Notes under the pieces: model-generated
Database searches by the model: none
Seen by the model: the letters and a program-made list of their open reading frames with translations, nothing else
What the model was told of the DNA's origin: nothing
From: Phallusia fumigata
Taxonomy: Eukaryota > Chordata > Ascidiacea > Phlebobranchia > Ascidiidae
DNA: 25,541 nt
Direction of reading: 5' to 3'
Assembly: GCA_008931825.1 (NCBI GenBank)
Contig: QXVZ01033540.1
Coordinates: 1 to 25,541, forward strand
Shown: piece after piece, positions 9,566 to 21,111 of the stretch
How positions within the stretch are numbered: position 1 is the first letter of the stretch
Layout: each line of letters begins with the position of its first letter
Program-made: the position numbers and the translations under genes

Positions 9566-12500
9566 CTACAGCATTCCGAAGCCTTTCGAGTAAGTGATGG
9601 CCTTGAGAAGTCGCTCCTTCAGCTTCTCCCGGTTACGATAGTCGGGAATGAGAAGAACGTTAAAGCAAGTATGGGCGGTTGGAAGACGAACAGAATCGGG
9701 GCCGTGCCTTGCGATTATCTGTCAATGTAAAACCTTTACTTGCACGTTATAACATTGATGAGAGCTTCGAGCAGTTTCATTTCTTCAAACTAGATCCAAA
9801 AAATCAACAGAAACGACCAAACATTAGTTTTACCATTTTCTACGAATAATTCACGTACCAATATTTTCACGGCTTTAGAGCAGACAGTTTCGTGTACAAA
9901 CCCGATCCGGGTTTNTATGGGCGGTTGGAAGACGAACAGAATCGGGTCCGTGCCTTGCGATTATCTGTCAATGTAAAACCTTTATCTGCACGTTATAAGA
10001 TTGATGAGAGCTTCGTGCAGTTCTTGAAACTAGATTCAAAAATTAACAGAAACGACAAAAAATATTTTTACCATTTTCTACGCATAATTCACGTTCCAAT
10101 ATTTTCACGGCCTTAGAGCAGACAGTTTCGTATACAAACCCGATCCGGGTTTTAAAGCCAAACACCTTTGGGCAATCTACCACCTTACCATTCTCAGCTT
10201 CGACAGACCTCCCACCGGCGCTCTGTCGCTCCCAGTGGTGAACTGCAACAACTTGCGTTTGTCCGATTCGACGAGTTCGTGTACGACCGACCAGAAATCC
10301 CTGACAGTCGGCGAGTCCTTGTTGAAACCGCCATCGTATTCAGTCGATTCTTCCAATTCGTCGAAGTTGTAGTCCTATATGAATGTATTAGCACAACGCT
10401 ATAGAACGTGCGTACGTGTAATGCTTACCACAGTTGTTATCGAGCTAACTTTTTTAGCGGGAGTGTAAAACAGGGGTGTCAAGTGTCAAGCTGACATGTG
10501 TCAAGTGTCAAGCTTAGTGGCCGGAGCCTAAATATCTAGAGCGGTTCACCTAATTCCCCTGCCTAGCAAATTACAAACTTGCAAGGGCTATTGCTCCTTC
10601 TAGCCCAGTAAATCCGCCCTGACAAGGAGCTAAACGTTAATAAAGTAAACGACATGTAATGATCACGTTCTACTAAACTAAAGCAAGCATTTTCAGCAAT
10701 ACGGTCGAAACACAGATCCACAATAAACCTTTGAATACAAACAGGTTTCACAAGTTTCCAATGGCCGAATCAGCATGGTTTTGCGGTATTTGCCAATCCC
10801 AACAAAATTTGTTCTCTTCTAAAACGCCATGCCTGGGCTAGTAACTGTTTGGCGGGGCGCGTACTTGCTGTTGGAGACCCCTAGAGGATACCGCATTACC
10901 CAGGTGATGTAACAACGTAACAACACAAAACCTTGTTTTTTAGAAGCAATGTACCCAACCTTTTAAAGCGTAAAAATTAGCGCTGTAAAAACACGTCGTT
11001 TAAATTCAGGTATACGTTTCAAGCTATGCCAGCCTGTCCCGTCAGAAGTATACTTGAGTGCATTAAACATGCCTTTAGGCATTAACTTTCAATTAATTTA
11101 ACCGGCAAATACCTCGCTGCCCCGGATTAACAGTTCCAGCTCGTCATAAAGAAATAAATATTTGAGAGGCGATCCGTTGACGACAAGATCGAAACCAGAG
11201 AGAAAAGCGTTGAACTGGTCGGCAATGGACGTATTGAGGAGCCAGTCTGAATACAAATCCACGTACTCCTATTGTTAAAACAAAATATACATTAATAATG
11301 TTATACGACTTCAACTACACCGTTAAATGCACGTCTACATAACTGAAAACATAACAAGCTACACAACAGAAAAAGAATATTTTTTGTGCTCCGCATACTA
11401 GAGTAGTTGTAAATTTAAAGCAAATTATCTTTAAATGCCAATAATATGGTTTTTATGAAGCTTGGCCGGTATCATATGAATACGTTGGTTTAAAATATTT
11501 TCACACAAAAACTTGTAGTAAGCATTTCCCACCTGACGGTTTTCATTAGTTACTGGAATATTCTCCCCGTTTTCCTTCAAGTCATGGGTGAGGCTTCCAC
11601 CAAACACATCAGCATACTGAACTTGAAATGTCACCATCAAGTCTTCTTCAACATTTCCCTCGTGCTCAAGGACACTCTTTAAACTTCTGTAGATAAGCTG
11701 GGAAACACAAGGGAAAAATTCTGTAAACTTTTTTTTAATTAGCATGAAAATCAAATTCATTCATCAGGGACACATTGACCTGATAGTAGAGTGCTAAATC
11801 AGCTAGTATACTTTAGATTAAAAGGTTAACCCAGAATACATTAAATCCCCATTTGACAACTTGACAGAAAAGGTCGTGTCTCAGTGGCATCAGAACTTGC
11901 AGTCAGTCCTCCAAGGGTATCACAACATGTATATAAATTAATATTTTATTGCACTGTTTTGGTAATTTTAATCTATCCATTTGTTGTTATTTGTAGACTG
12001 GCTTGGTTATGACAGTGGCTTGAAGCAAACTTTTTGTTGTTTTGGTTAAAACTCTTATGGTTTTATGTTGTTTGACAGAAACTAACAATGTTGTGAAAAT
12101 CACAAAAAAAATTTTCACATGTTTTGTATCATCTGACTTTGTTTATATCCTTAGTAATTTTACCCAGGGATCATGCTGTCTGTTGGAGGGGCAGACATTG
12201 CTCATTATAAACACTCATACTTACAGGGTGGGAGTCGGCCATGTCATGGAAAGTTGCTTTCCTGCCCAATAGTTTTTTATACACAAATGATGGAAAGTTA
12301 ACATCCAATATGCAGTTGTTGTAAATCGCAAGTCCAAGAACTATTCCAATCAATTTATATTGGACCTGTGTCTCAAATGAATGCTGGTTGAACCAGAACA
12401 GGTTGGTCTGCTCATTGTAGATAAACATGCCTGTGAAAGTTTGCAAGAGTTTTATTATTTATGCTGTTAACATGCACAAAAATCCTGCTATCCAAAAGAA

Positions 12501-15500
12501 ACAGAATCCAATTAAGGAACTCAGGCACAATTGTTTGAAACTATTTTACAAAAATTGCTACATACAAATCACTTTCTAATTGAAAAAATTCTTCCCAATG
12601 TTCAGTATGAAATGCACAGACTTTTATGACACCCATATGCATGGAAAAAATAAATTATTTTTAACTGTCAAAAAACATGAGGTAAGTAAAAACATCAAGA
12701 TCTTGCTCACCATTATCAGGATTGAATATTTTTTCAACTACCAATTGAAAAAATTCTTTGGACACTCCTCCCTCATCCACTCCTTCCTCACCATCAAATT
12801 CAACAAACAGTTGCTTCTTAAAGCTTCCACTATTTTCAGCCGCCAGTTCAAGCTAAGTACATTGAACAAATTGGTGTCTGTAAACTTTCCCTTAAGTGTC
12901 CCACTACTCTAAAATATAAGGGTTAATTTTGTCCCTTAAAGTTTTTGTGACTGAAATGCAACAGTCAAATTTTAACCTGCTGACAGTAATATGTAAAGAT
13001 GCATTTGGGGTCTTTGATGAATATTAAATAACTGTATAGCATAAAACCAAATAACTGGATATAGTCACCGGTAGATATTTCTGGCAAAACATTTACCCCA
13101 GGTAAGGGAATACTGGTCTAACCCTAGTGAGGGCCTTCTTTGTAAGAACATCACAGAATTTTAGGTACCAACCTGAACTAGTGTGTCATCAATGATGTGG
13201 TTCCTTCTAACTTGAATCTTCAGATATGGATTGATAAGAGCGCCCTGAACGAAACTTGACAAAAATGTTCGCCTTCTCTCACTGCAAAATAATGTGTAGT
13301 GAATAGTCGGCAATACTTGGTTCAGTATTTGTTACAGGCAGACAAATTACCATTCATGACGGCACTTTATTAATGTATGAAAGTATTTGTGACAATACAT
13401 ATTTCAACAATTACTGGCAAAAAATGGTTAGCAGCAAATGAATGATGCACAAAATGCAACATGCAGGTGAACGCACATAAACATCGAAATTACATTTGTA
13501 ATTGAATCATGTGTTGTGGAACTACATAAAAATTTCACATAGAAACCAAATGTGTAAAATCCAAATAAAAAAACAAAATCTTACCTGGTCATGCGAAAAC
13601 GATTGTCATAAAACAAGCATGCTGTCTTGTTGACGATGTTCAGAAGAAAAGGGTAATGAAGAAAAGAAAACCTCGAAGAGCCATGCTGATTTAATTTGTA
13701 GTTTGCATAATCTTGATCAGACTAACATAAATAAACAATGCTGGTTGGGGTTAAAGATTAAAACATCAGCTGACAACAATAATTGTTAAAGTTTTATTAC
13801 AAATTTTTGTAGTGACAGACATACTTGAATGCTCTCATTTAAAGCCTCATTTACAAATTCTTTCAAAGGAATTTTTGGCTTGTAGCTGTCCAGTCTGTTC
13901 ACATTGAGCTGTTTTGAAAGTTGATCTTCCCAATGAAACTCAAGAGTGTCATCTGAAGTAAAAGCAATATGTGCAAAAATGCCCCCCTAGCCAATACATT
14001 AGACATGTTATTTAATAGAGTTGTTACCATTGCCACTTTATGTAAATATCTCTGCTACAGTTAAAAAGTATTAAGCTTAGGCAAAGCAAAGTCAGAAGAA
14101 ACTAACCAATTAAATGAAGATATATACTTTATCACATTTACTCCTGACTACCTGAGTCTTGCATCAACATGTCTAACTCCCCATCATCCATCCGCGCCTC
14201 CGCTCGAGCCTTTTTAAGCACAGTCGCACCAGCTTCATCAATTCCAGTATGCATTTCACCTCCAATAATTGAGGCATAGAACAAAATGTTTAAACACTTG
14301 GCGGCACATGTAATTGCTTCTTCACCTTGCACAGTTTTTGATGTTTCCGCACTGAATTCAGTGACCACCTAGATTTCGGGCCAACAAGGTAACACAAGAA
14401 TAACAACTACACATTATACATGTTCTAAGAGGTATAAATAACCATGGTTGGGTAACAGTACCTTAATTGTTATCAGTTGCTGCAAAGATTCAATCATGTT
14501 GCGCAGATAAGTGGGATCAAACTCAGACCAAAACTTGGCGAGTTCGGATTGTGCTTCTGTAGGCAGCATAGATGTGACTTTGCAAAAGGCAGGAAAAGTT
14601 TTTTCATAGGCCTCGGGATTATCCAGAGAACAGTTTTCCATTAAAATTACAAACATATTTAAATAATTGGATTTTCCCTTGAAAAAGTTTTTTTCGCGGA
14701 TCAGACGAGTCCTTGTGTCATCTATTAGATAGGTGATGGAATTGTACATCACTGTTTCAAGTTCTGCATGTTTGGCGCAGAGTTTGTACAACTCTCGGAC
14801 ATGAGTCATGTCCACAGTAGGATGGATATCTAACTGGTTGCCAGGCAATGTAGCGGAGGTTGTAGCTACACATAGCTCTGTCTTATTGTTCAGAGAGGGT
14901 GTTGCATGTTCAGCAGGGACAGTGTCTATGTCCATAACATCAGTCTCATCAATATCTTTATCCTCATCTTCTGGTAACTGTGATTTCATTTTTTCTTTGT
15001 GCAAGCAAAAACTGAATAAAATACAAAGATAAAATACAAACAGATAAAGGGCAGCAACATTTGACACACATTCTAGTTAAAAATTACCAGTAAAAAGTGA
15101 CAGAAATAAATGGCACTTACTGATTTAGGCAATCACTATTGGAAAAAACATTCCATATGGCTTTTTTGATCACTGACATTGTTCCATTTTCTGGCTGGTT
15201 AAGCAAGTCTTGCAAATTTAAAAGTGTGTTGTAGTCTTTCTCTGCAAACAAAAGTGTAAGTTAGACTCTTCTTTTAAACCAAGAAATAATACCAAAAGCC
15301 AACCATAGGAAAGTCGTCTTTCTTTTTCTTCTGTTTTTCTTTTTTCATCTTCTTCTTCAGAAACCGAAAATTTTTTCAACTGATTATTGATTAATTCATG
15401 GTTTACTGGAATGTTCTTTTGTGACAACTCAGTAGTGTTTCCATGTGCAACAATCAAATCTGGCTGTGTTTGAATGACATCTGTTGGTTTACTTGATGTC

Positions 15501-15799
15501 GATGCAAGGTCACCTGTTGAACTAATAGATGAGCTTGGCATATGATTGTCAATGTGCATGGTACTAGAACTGTCTTGGTTGGAAATTGTTCTTGCCATTT
15601 TAGAGGGATGTTTTTCACACAAAACAGCTTTGTCTTTATACATTGCAATTGCTTTTGCTGCAGCCTCATTTTCACTGAGCCTTGAAAATGATGAATTGGA
15701 GGCACAATCTTGATTTGCACAACTAGCTTTCCCACAGCCTTCCGTCAATTGGAAGTAGTATTGCTGAATTAGCTGCTTAATAGCTGCCCGTTTCGACAT
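9566..15799 (-). CDS. UBE3A: E3 ubiquitin-protein ligase UBE3A (E6-AP)
   Basis: HECT-type ligase that takes ubiquitin from an E2 onto its own cysteine and passes it to substrates. Exons: 15304-15799, 15121-15241, 14462-15011, 14152-14368, 13825-13952, 13585-13721, 13173-13281, 12711-12852, 12225-12430, 11533-11697, 11113-11268, 10189-10374 and 9566-9719. Together they give about 921 residues (human 852-875). Residues 1-65 form the AZUL zinc finger, with Cys22, Cys27, Cys32 and Cys61 in the human spacing. An acidic, low-complexity linker follows. The HECT domain fills roughly the last 350 residues, with [12 protein letters not shown] near 610-621, [12 protein letters not shown] in exon 9 and [10 protein letters not shown] in exon 12. 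The catalytic HTCF cysteine is about residue 889, 32 residues from the end as in human. The first ATG is in frame with AZUL. Oddity: the last exon is 154 bases where 153 are needed; one surplus base near 9660-9662 shifts the frame just after the catalytic cysteine. Confidence 0.95.
9671..10152. repeat. Duplication of UBE3A last-exon start at n (9915)
   Basis: Bases 9671-9914 and 9916-10152 are direct copies (244 and 237 bases) abutting one n. Each holds the first part of UBE3A exon 13 and its upstream intron. The copy nearer exon 12 (9916-9974) is cut off inside the exon, whereas the distal copy continues to the stop codon. Within the exon the copies differ by a silent GGC/GGA change. This is the same artefact pattern as at the other n positions. 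Confidence 0.88.
10375..11112. other. UBE3A intron 12, 738 bases
   Basis: The interval lies between two securely placed HECT exons and has GT/AG borders on the minus strand. It contains a short direct repeat (10476-10514), listed separately. No conserved coding segment was seen in it. Confidence 0.75.
10476..10514. repeat. Two 17-base copies, 22-base spacing
   Basis: The unit gtgtcaagtgtcaagct occurs at 10476-10492 and again, identically, at 10498-10514. Each unit itself contains two gtgtcaa steps, so the array holds four. It lies in UBE3A intron 12. It could be a simple-repeat expansion or a cluster of binding sites; nothing decides between these. Confidence 0.8.
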
Positions 15800-17299
15800 G
15801 TTTTTAAAGTTACTTCACTTTAAAGTAAAACTTGACCTGCAGGCAAAAATTATGTTGATGGTGTAATATAGATAACTAAACATTTTTGGAGTGCCAATTT
15901 ATCAGGCAAAGGTTAACGCTTTGCAGGGATGTTTTTGTTTTATAGCTGGGACAGTTATTTATTTCAATTCAAGCAAAAAACATTTCTAAATTTGATTGCA
16001 CTACAAATTACTTTACTATTATGCTGCAAAATGCTAAACAAGTGACTTTAGTTCTGCCGCTTCCAAAGTTCCAATATACAATGTTTAATAATGTCAGCTA
16101 AATTGGAGAGTGCTATATTATACACAGTAATAGGCTATCGTAGACTTCCTCAACCTCCAAACCTGGTCGATTTGCAAACTGCCATTACCCATTTGGTTGG
16201 TTTTTTCGTGCAACGTGGTGTACTTGCTGGGCATTTTTATTTGCTGATACCAAAAACAACCGANGTTTTATAGCTGGGACAGTTATTTATTTCAACTCAA
16301 GCAAAAAACATTTCTAAATTTGATTGCACTACAAATGACTTTACTATTATGCTGCAAAATGCTAAACAAGTGACTTTAGTTCTGCCGCTTCCAAAGTTCC
16401 AATATACAATGTTTAATAATGTCAGCTAAATTGAAGAGTGCTATACTATACACAGTAATAGGCTATCGTAGACTTCCTCAACCTCCAAACCCGGTCGATT
16501 TGCAAACTGCCATTACCCATTTGGTTGGTTTTTTTGTGCAACGTGGTGTACTTGCTGGGCATTTTTATTTACTGATACCAAAAACAACCGAAATAAAACT
16601 GTCAACAGTTTGTGCTAAAAGTTAAAAGAACCTATTTTCTTACTAGCATACACTTGTTACACTGCGCTGGCCTTGACCCCTCGACAAACGCAAGATGATT
16701 TGCATGAGTAAACCGAATTAGCAATGGCAGGACAGCAGCGAAGCAAAATTGCCATCCACAACAAGTGGCCCATGACGAATTAAAAATACATTTGCGTCAT
16801 TTTTAATTTTTTGCCAACGTGTCTGTTAATATCATAAATAACCAATACTTCACTGTCACTCCCTATTTTTTTAAAGGTTATTAAAAAAAACTAAATGTTA
16901 TAGGTGGCAAAATGTATCGACATGGAAACAGTCGTGTTCTAACTAACTTTGCACAAGTTTCATTTGTAACTGACAATCCTAATAAAATAAGGTTTGCAAA
17001 ACTATAGATGTATAAAGTCGCTCCAAACAACTGACACCCTTCAAAAATAAATAAATAAAATATTCCGCTTGGTGGCCGCTCCGCTTCCATGACAACCACT
17101 CAGCTGATAGATTTGCAACGGTTTGCAGTTTTTTTGCTGCATGCGATGCCTACAGTAGGTAACTTTAAACCATTATTGTTTTGAATGTACCGTCAAATAA
17201 ATACGTAGTGTAATGTAGTAAGTGATTTTAAGCGTTGCTGAGACATAACATTATCAGTTTGAGTAAAACAGCATAACGTTAATACCCGTTTCACAGGCC
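15800..17299. other. UBE3A-LRRC51 divergent spacer
   Basis: This is the shared upstream region of UBE3A (minus) and LRRC51 (plus), so both promoters should lie here. About 330 bases of its 1.5 kb are an unmerged duplicate, so the true spacing is nearer 1.2 kb. CpG content rises towards LRRC51 exon 1. A 68-codon plus-strand frame at 16419-16625 is present in both copies (truncated by the n in the first); see findings. Confidence 0.55.
15937..16591. repeat. 327-base duplication around n (16264)
   Basis: Bases 15937-16263 and 16265-16591 are direct copies of 327 bases meeting at one n. I count about seven substitutions (roughly 2 percent) and no indel. The geometry is identical to the other n-joined pairs, so I read it as two alleles placed in tandem by the assembler. 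Confidence 0.9.
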
Positions 17300-18575
17300 A
17301 TGGCGTTGGCAAATGCATCGAAGTTTGACGGAGAGGGAACTGAGAACTCGGATTCGCGGTCAACCGAGCCCTTAACAGAAGTCCCGCCAGGAGCGCCACT
17401 AGACCTGTCTTTCAAATGTCTAATAACTTTTCAAGGTGGAAAGGGGAAATTTTTTTTACCTAACATGTACGCACTAATTGTATTCGTTTCCGTTTGTAGA
17501 GGTTGCTGATGAAGCGCAGTTGCATATTCAAAACAATCTCAATCGATCAAAGAAAAGTGGCAAGCTTTTCTGTAATGCTGTTCGCCTCAATAACAACTCA
17601 CTGTCTGACTGGAAAGGGTTTCAAAACTTTCTCACGGGTGCCATTGAAAGGCCAGAAGATGTTGCCTGGCTGGATGTGTCATTCAATGAAATGCATGTCA
17701 TCGATGAGGTGGCTACCACTTTTAGTATGATTGTACTGGTTTGAAAGAGGCATTGCCTATTACAGGTTTGTTTCATGCAGGTCATAACCCAGTACAAAAA
17801 CCTTAGAGTGTTGTACCTACACGGAAATTCAATTGAAAAGATTCAAGATGTGAGAAAACTGGCTGCACTGCCACATTTAAGGAATTTGACATTGCATGGA
17901 AATCCAATAGAAGCAGAAACAGGATACAGGTGCCAAGGGCTATGATGTATTTACTTAATTTTGGGACAAAATCAGGGTGTCCAAACTTCTTTAATGGGGG
18001 CCAATTTCACGCTCATGGGTCAAATTTGTTTGGAGGTTTTTCAAATAACATTATTATGCAAACACACAGCTGCACAACGATCCCATTAGCCTTGTAAGAT
18101 TTTTGTTGTGTCAGAACTCTTCGGTAAATAAAGTTCCATGGAAAGCTATTCATGAAGTCGCTTCAACCCAAAATCTAATCCAAACTTTGGCGGGCCATGG
18201 GCAACACAATTTGAAACCCAGTGGCAGGCCTTGTAAAATGCCGCTGCGTGGTGCACTTAAGACAGTGCTGGCCTAAATCCTTTAACCATGAACCTGCTAC
18301 TGGTGGTAAAAAGTAGTTGTGAAGCAGACACCTCACACAACGAATAGCCTTTAGTTTGTCCGTGTGTATGTCTTGACATTAGCCTGTAGTTTTTTCAAAC
18401 AATATACAAACATCCTGTTATTTGTTGTTTTCTGTACAGGCAGTTTGTACTGTCTCTGCTACCAGGCCTTCGCACTCTTGACTTCAGTGGAGTAACAAAA
18501 CAGGATCGTTCAACAGCAGAAACATGGAGTGCAATGAATCGCAAGGGCAGTAAGAAAAGAAAACGTTCCGACTAG
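17300..18575 (+). CDS. LRRC51: Leucine-rich repeat-containing protein 51
   Basis: Four exons, 17300-17435, 17500-17708, 17781-17929 and 18440-18575, join in phase to 209 residues (human LRRC51 has 192). The start is the first ATG in frame, in a GCC-ATG-G context. Conserved landmarks are APLDLSFK near residue 33, LNNNSLSDW and WLDVSFNEM in exon 2, LYLHGNSI then LTLHGNPIEAETGYR in exon 3, and TLDFSGVTKQDR in exon 4. They trace the leucine-rich repeats and the C-terminal cap of the family. The protein ends in a basic KKRKR tail. In some primates LRRC51 is transcribed together with a catechol O-methyltransferase (LRTOMT); no methyltransferase exon is visible here. The cellular role of LRRC51 is poorly defined, and the sequence adds only that it is a short LRR protein without signal peptide or membrane segment. 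It is divergent from UBE3A and convergent with HMMR. Confidence 0.92.
17930..18439. other. LRRC51 intron 3, 510 bases
   Basis: The intron has a gtgcca donor and a polypyrimidine-rich ctgtacag acceptor. No coding exon, repeat or RNA gene was recognised inside it. It is much longer than the other two introns of the gene (64 and 72 bases). Confidence 0.7.
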
Positions 18576-18923
18576 TTTGCAAACATGTAAAGATTAGCTG
18601 TACATGGTGTGTGTATGTGACATCGTGCATTTCTTCTTGCATTTGTTTTACCTAGCTAGCAAAGTGCATTTTTTCCTCAGCAGTATATTTTCTTTGCCTC
18701 TTCTTTCTTTGCTTACCTGCTTGCTTTCTGGCATTTAGTGCAATTACATACAGATACACAAATACAAGATGTACTTATTAGATTGTTGCTTGTTTGGATA
18801 AAAACATAGAAAAAAAGAATAACAGCAGCATGAGAAACAGATACATTGGAAAATTATGCAATAAGTTAACAACAAAAACATGTAAGGCAATTAAAGGCAA
18901 GTACGTAAAACCTACATGAAACT

Positions 18924-21111
18924 TCATTGCTTTTCTGAAAGGGATGGATTTGTGTTTTCTTTTTGACTTTGAAATGATTTTGAAGGGTCCAACTTGGACT
19001 TTCTTCCTTCAATCAATTGGCGCTGCAGTGAACTCACCTGATTCTTTAACTTCAAGTTTTCCTGGAATTTTTTTATCAGCGCTTGTCAAAGAGCCTGATT
19101 GGAATTTAAAACAAAACAAATTTACCTGTTTAAGTCCCAGATTTTCCTCCTTAATTTTGACAACATGTCTGATTTTCTGTTTTTGATTTTGATGCCCAAG
19201 TAGTTCTGCGTACTTGCGTCCAAGTTGTGACAATTCAGCTTGTGCAGCATTTGTCTCACACATTAACATGGATTTCTCCTGTGAATATGCATCCAGCTGG
19301 CTCTGCAATTACGCAACCAAGTAAACAACAAGATCTTTATTTTGTCAAACTGAAAAATAGCTTTAACAACCTGAAATGGTTTAACCTTCTCCAAAAGTTC
19401 CTCATACAGTGATCTCCATCTATAACACAGTTCATAGTTACAAGGTACATTAATTTCACTGTTAGGCCAAAAAACAATACCTTTGCATTTCAGATTCATC
19501 TACTTGCAATGTGAGCTTTGAAGCATGATTTTCAAGTTCTGATTTAGCAAGTAGATACTTGTTTTCCAAATCTGTGTTTAGTTTCTGAAACCTATAGAAA
19601 GTAGCATTAATAGGGGGCACCACATAGTTGCCTAAGTTATAACTAACCTGGTTATTTTCTGTTCAAAATCTTGACTGGTGCTTTGGTGTAGCATGTCTTT
19701 TTCTTGAAGTTCATTTTGCAGTTGGTTAACTTGAAGTTTGATGGCTTTTAGGTCGTTGTCCTTTTGATTCAGTTTCTTTTGAGTTTCCCAAATTCGCCTT
19801 GAAAAGGAAAATTAAATTCAAACAACATACTTCGATTAAAGTTTGGTATACATTTGTTAACATTTGTTAACTGAATTGTTAACCAGACCTTGTAAATTCT
19901 GTTAACTTGGCCTGATTTGAATTTTCGACATCTTTTTCAGATTGTTTTAACTCATCAATAGTAACTTGCAAGTGCTCTTCTCTTTTTAATCGATCATCAG
20001 CCAACTTTTTTAAAGACTCCAGTTCTTGTTTTTGAGACTCAACATTTTTCCCTGCCACAGCCAGATTTTCTTTATGCCTGTGAAAAAAAACTATTATTTT
20101 TAGAGAGGTACAACACACCTAAAAAGTTTTTGTTACTTTTTTATTGGGATAAATATATTTTCCAATTAATAAATTGTGTTCTGTCTAGTTTTCAGGGTCA
20201 AGTTGTGTAAAATGTTTGCTTCATTATTCTTACTGGTTGAGTTCAAGCACCATTTCAGCCATCCTCTCATTCAGGGCTTCATTTTCGGCCTCCAAATCAG
20301 AAAGTTGTGTAGCTGTCTCTGACCCTTTATTTTTTGATGTGCTCAGCTCCTCCTAGAAATAAGAATATATATATTGTAGAAAACAGCCAATGTGGCAAAA
20401 CATTGCAGTAAATTGGCAGATAAAATGTAACATAGTTTTTGCATTATTAACCCTAAAAATGGCAACAACATACTAAAATACATATACACAGTTCAAATAG
20501 CACCTTATTCTTTGTCTAGTTTCAAAGGACAATGTTTAGAACAGGAAAGTGCCAATACTCTTTTCCTTAAGTTGATCAAAATGTGCTGACGAATCTATTT
20601 TCATGCCAACTTCATATGTATGACGTTATAATAGCACTTAGTATTAAGATAATATGCCTGGTGTTTGGCCATGCAAAATTTTTAAAGACCTATTATGTAG
20701 ATTATTTGTTTATGAAACACAGTTATGTTGTTATTTTCCACTTTTTAGTTTCTTTTTTGTGTGTGCAGTTTTGATAGAAAGTTCACCTTGGTACTTTCGA
20801 GGTCACTTTTTAATTTCTCACTCGACGAACGCAGGTCTTCCACTTCACATTGAAGTGCCTCGATTCGCTGGGAATATTCCAACACACGCTCGTTCAAACC
20901 ATCACAACGCTCCCTTTCGTTTTCTACGCGCAAAGATTGGAAAATTTAAACAACGACAGCGTGAAAAGTCACAACACCGGCCGACGGCTATCACAACACG
21001 TTGGTTTAGCGCAGGTTGCTATAGATTTGATTTAACTTACGCAGAGAGCCCTCTTGGTTCTGCAGTTCTTCCTTGAGTGAATTCAGTTCAAAACCGCGCT
21101 CCTCAGTTATC
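18924..21111 (-). CDS. HMMR: Hyaluronan-mediated motility receptor, C-terminal part
   Basis: HMMR (RHAMM) is a long coiled-coil protein of the spindle and centrosome that also binds hyaluronan. Ten exons can be chained: 21041-21111, 20787-20923, 20234-20352, 19889-20077, 19648-19797, 19481-19591, 19371-19419, 19126-19302 and 18924-19061 are certain in phase among themselves (nine listed); any tenth and earlier ones are upstream and unseen. The chain gives about 379 residues (human is about 724). The sequence is heptad-rich Glu/Lys/Leu coiled coil throughout. The diagnostic end matches the vertebrate protein: WRSLYEELLEKVKPFQ, then a stretch with LLGHQNQKQKIRHVVK (the basic centrosome and hyaluronan-binding region), then LDPSKSF and QKENTNP before the stop. 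Introns here are very short (56-68 bases). The last exon contains an internal gtgagt that could mislead a gene finder. The N-terminal head and start codon were not found. The gene is convergent with LRRC51. Confidence 0.88.

Noticed and set aside
10168-10404. 78-codon plus-strand frame and a 66-codon minus-strand frame
   Set aside because: Both are wrong-frame readings across UBE3A exon 12; the correct minus-strand frame gives HECT-domain sequence with [10 protein letters not shown].
14808-15032. 74-codon plus-strand open frame
   Set aside because: It is the antisense shadow of UBE3A exon 3, whose minus-strand product matches the family.
20654-21076. 140-codon plus-strand frame
   Set aside because: It overlaps, antisense, two HMMR coiled-coil exons with good splice borders and has no family resemblance of its own.
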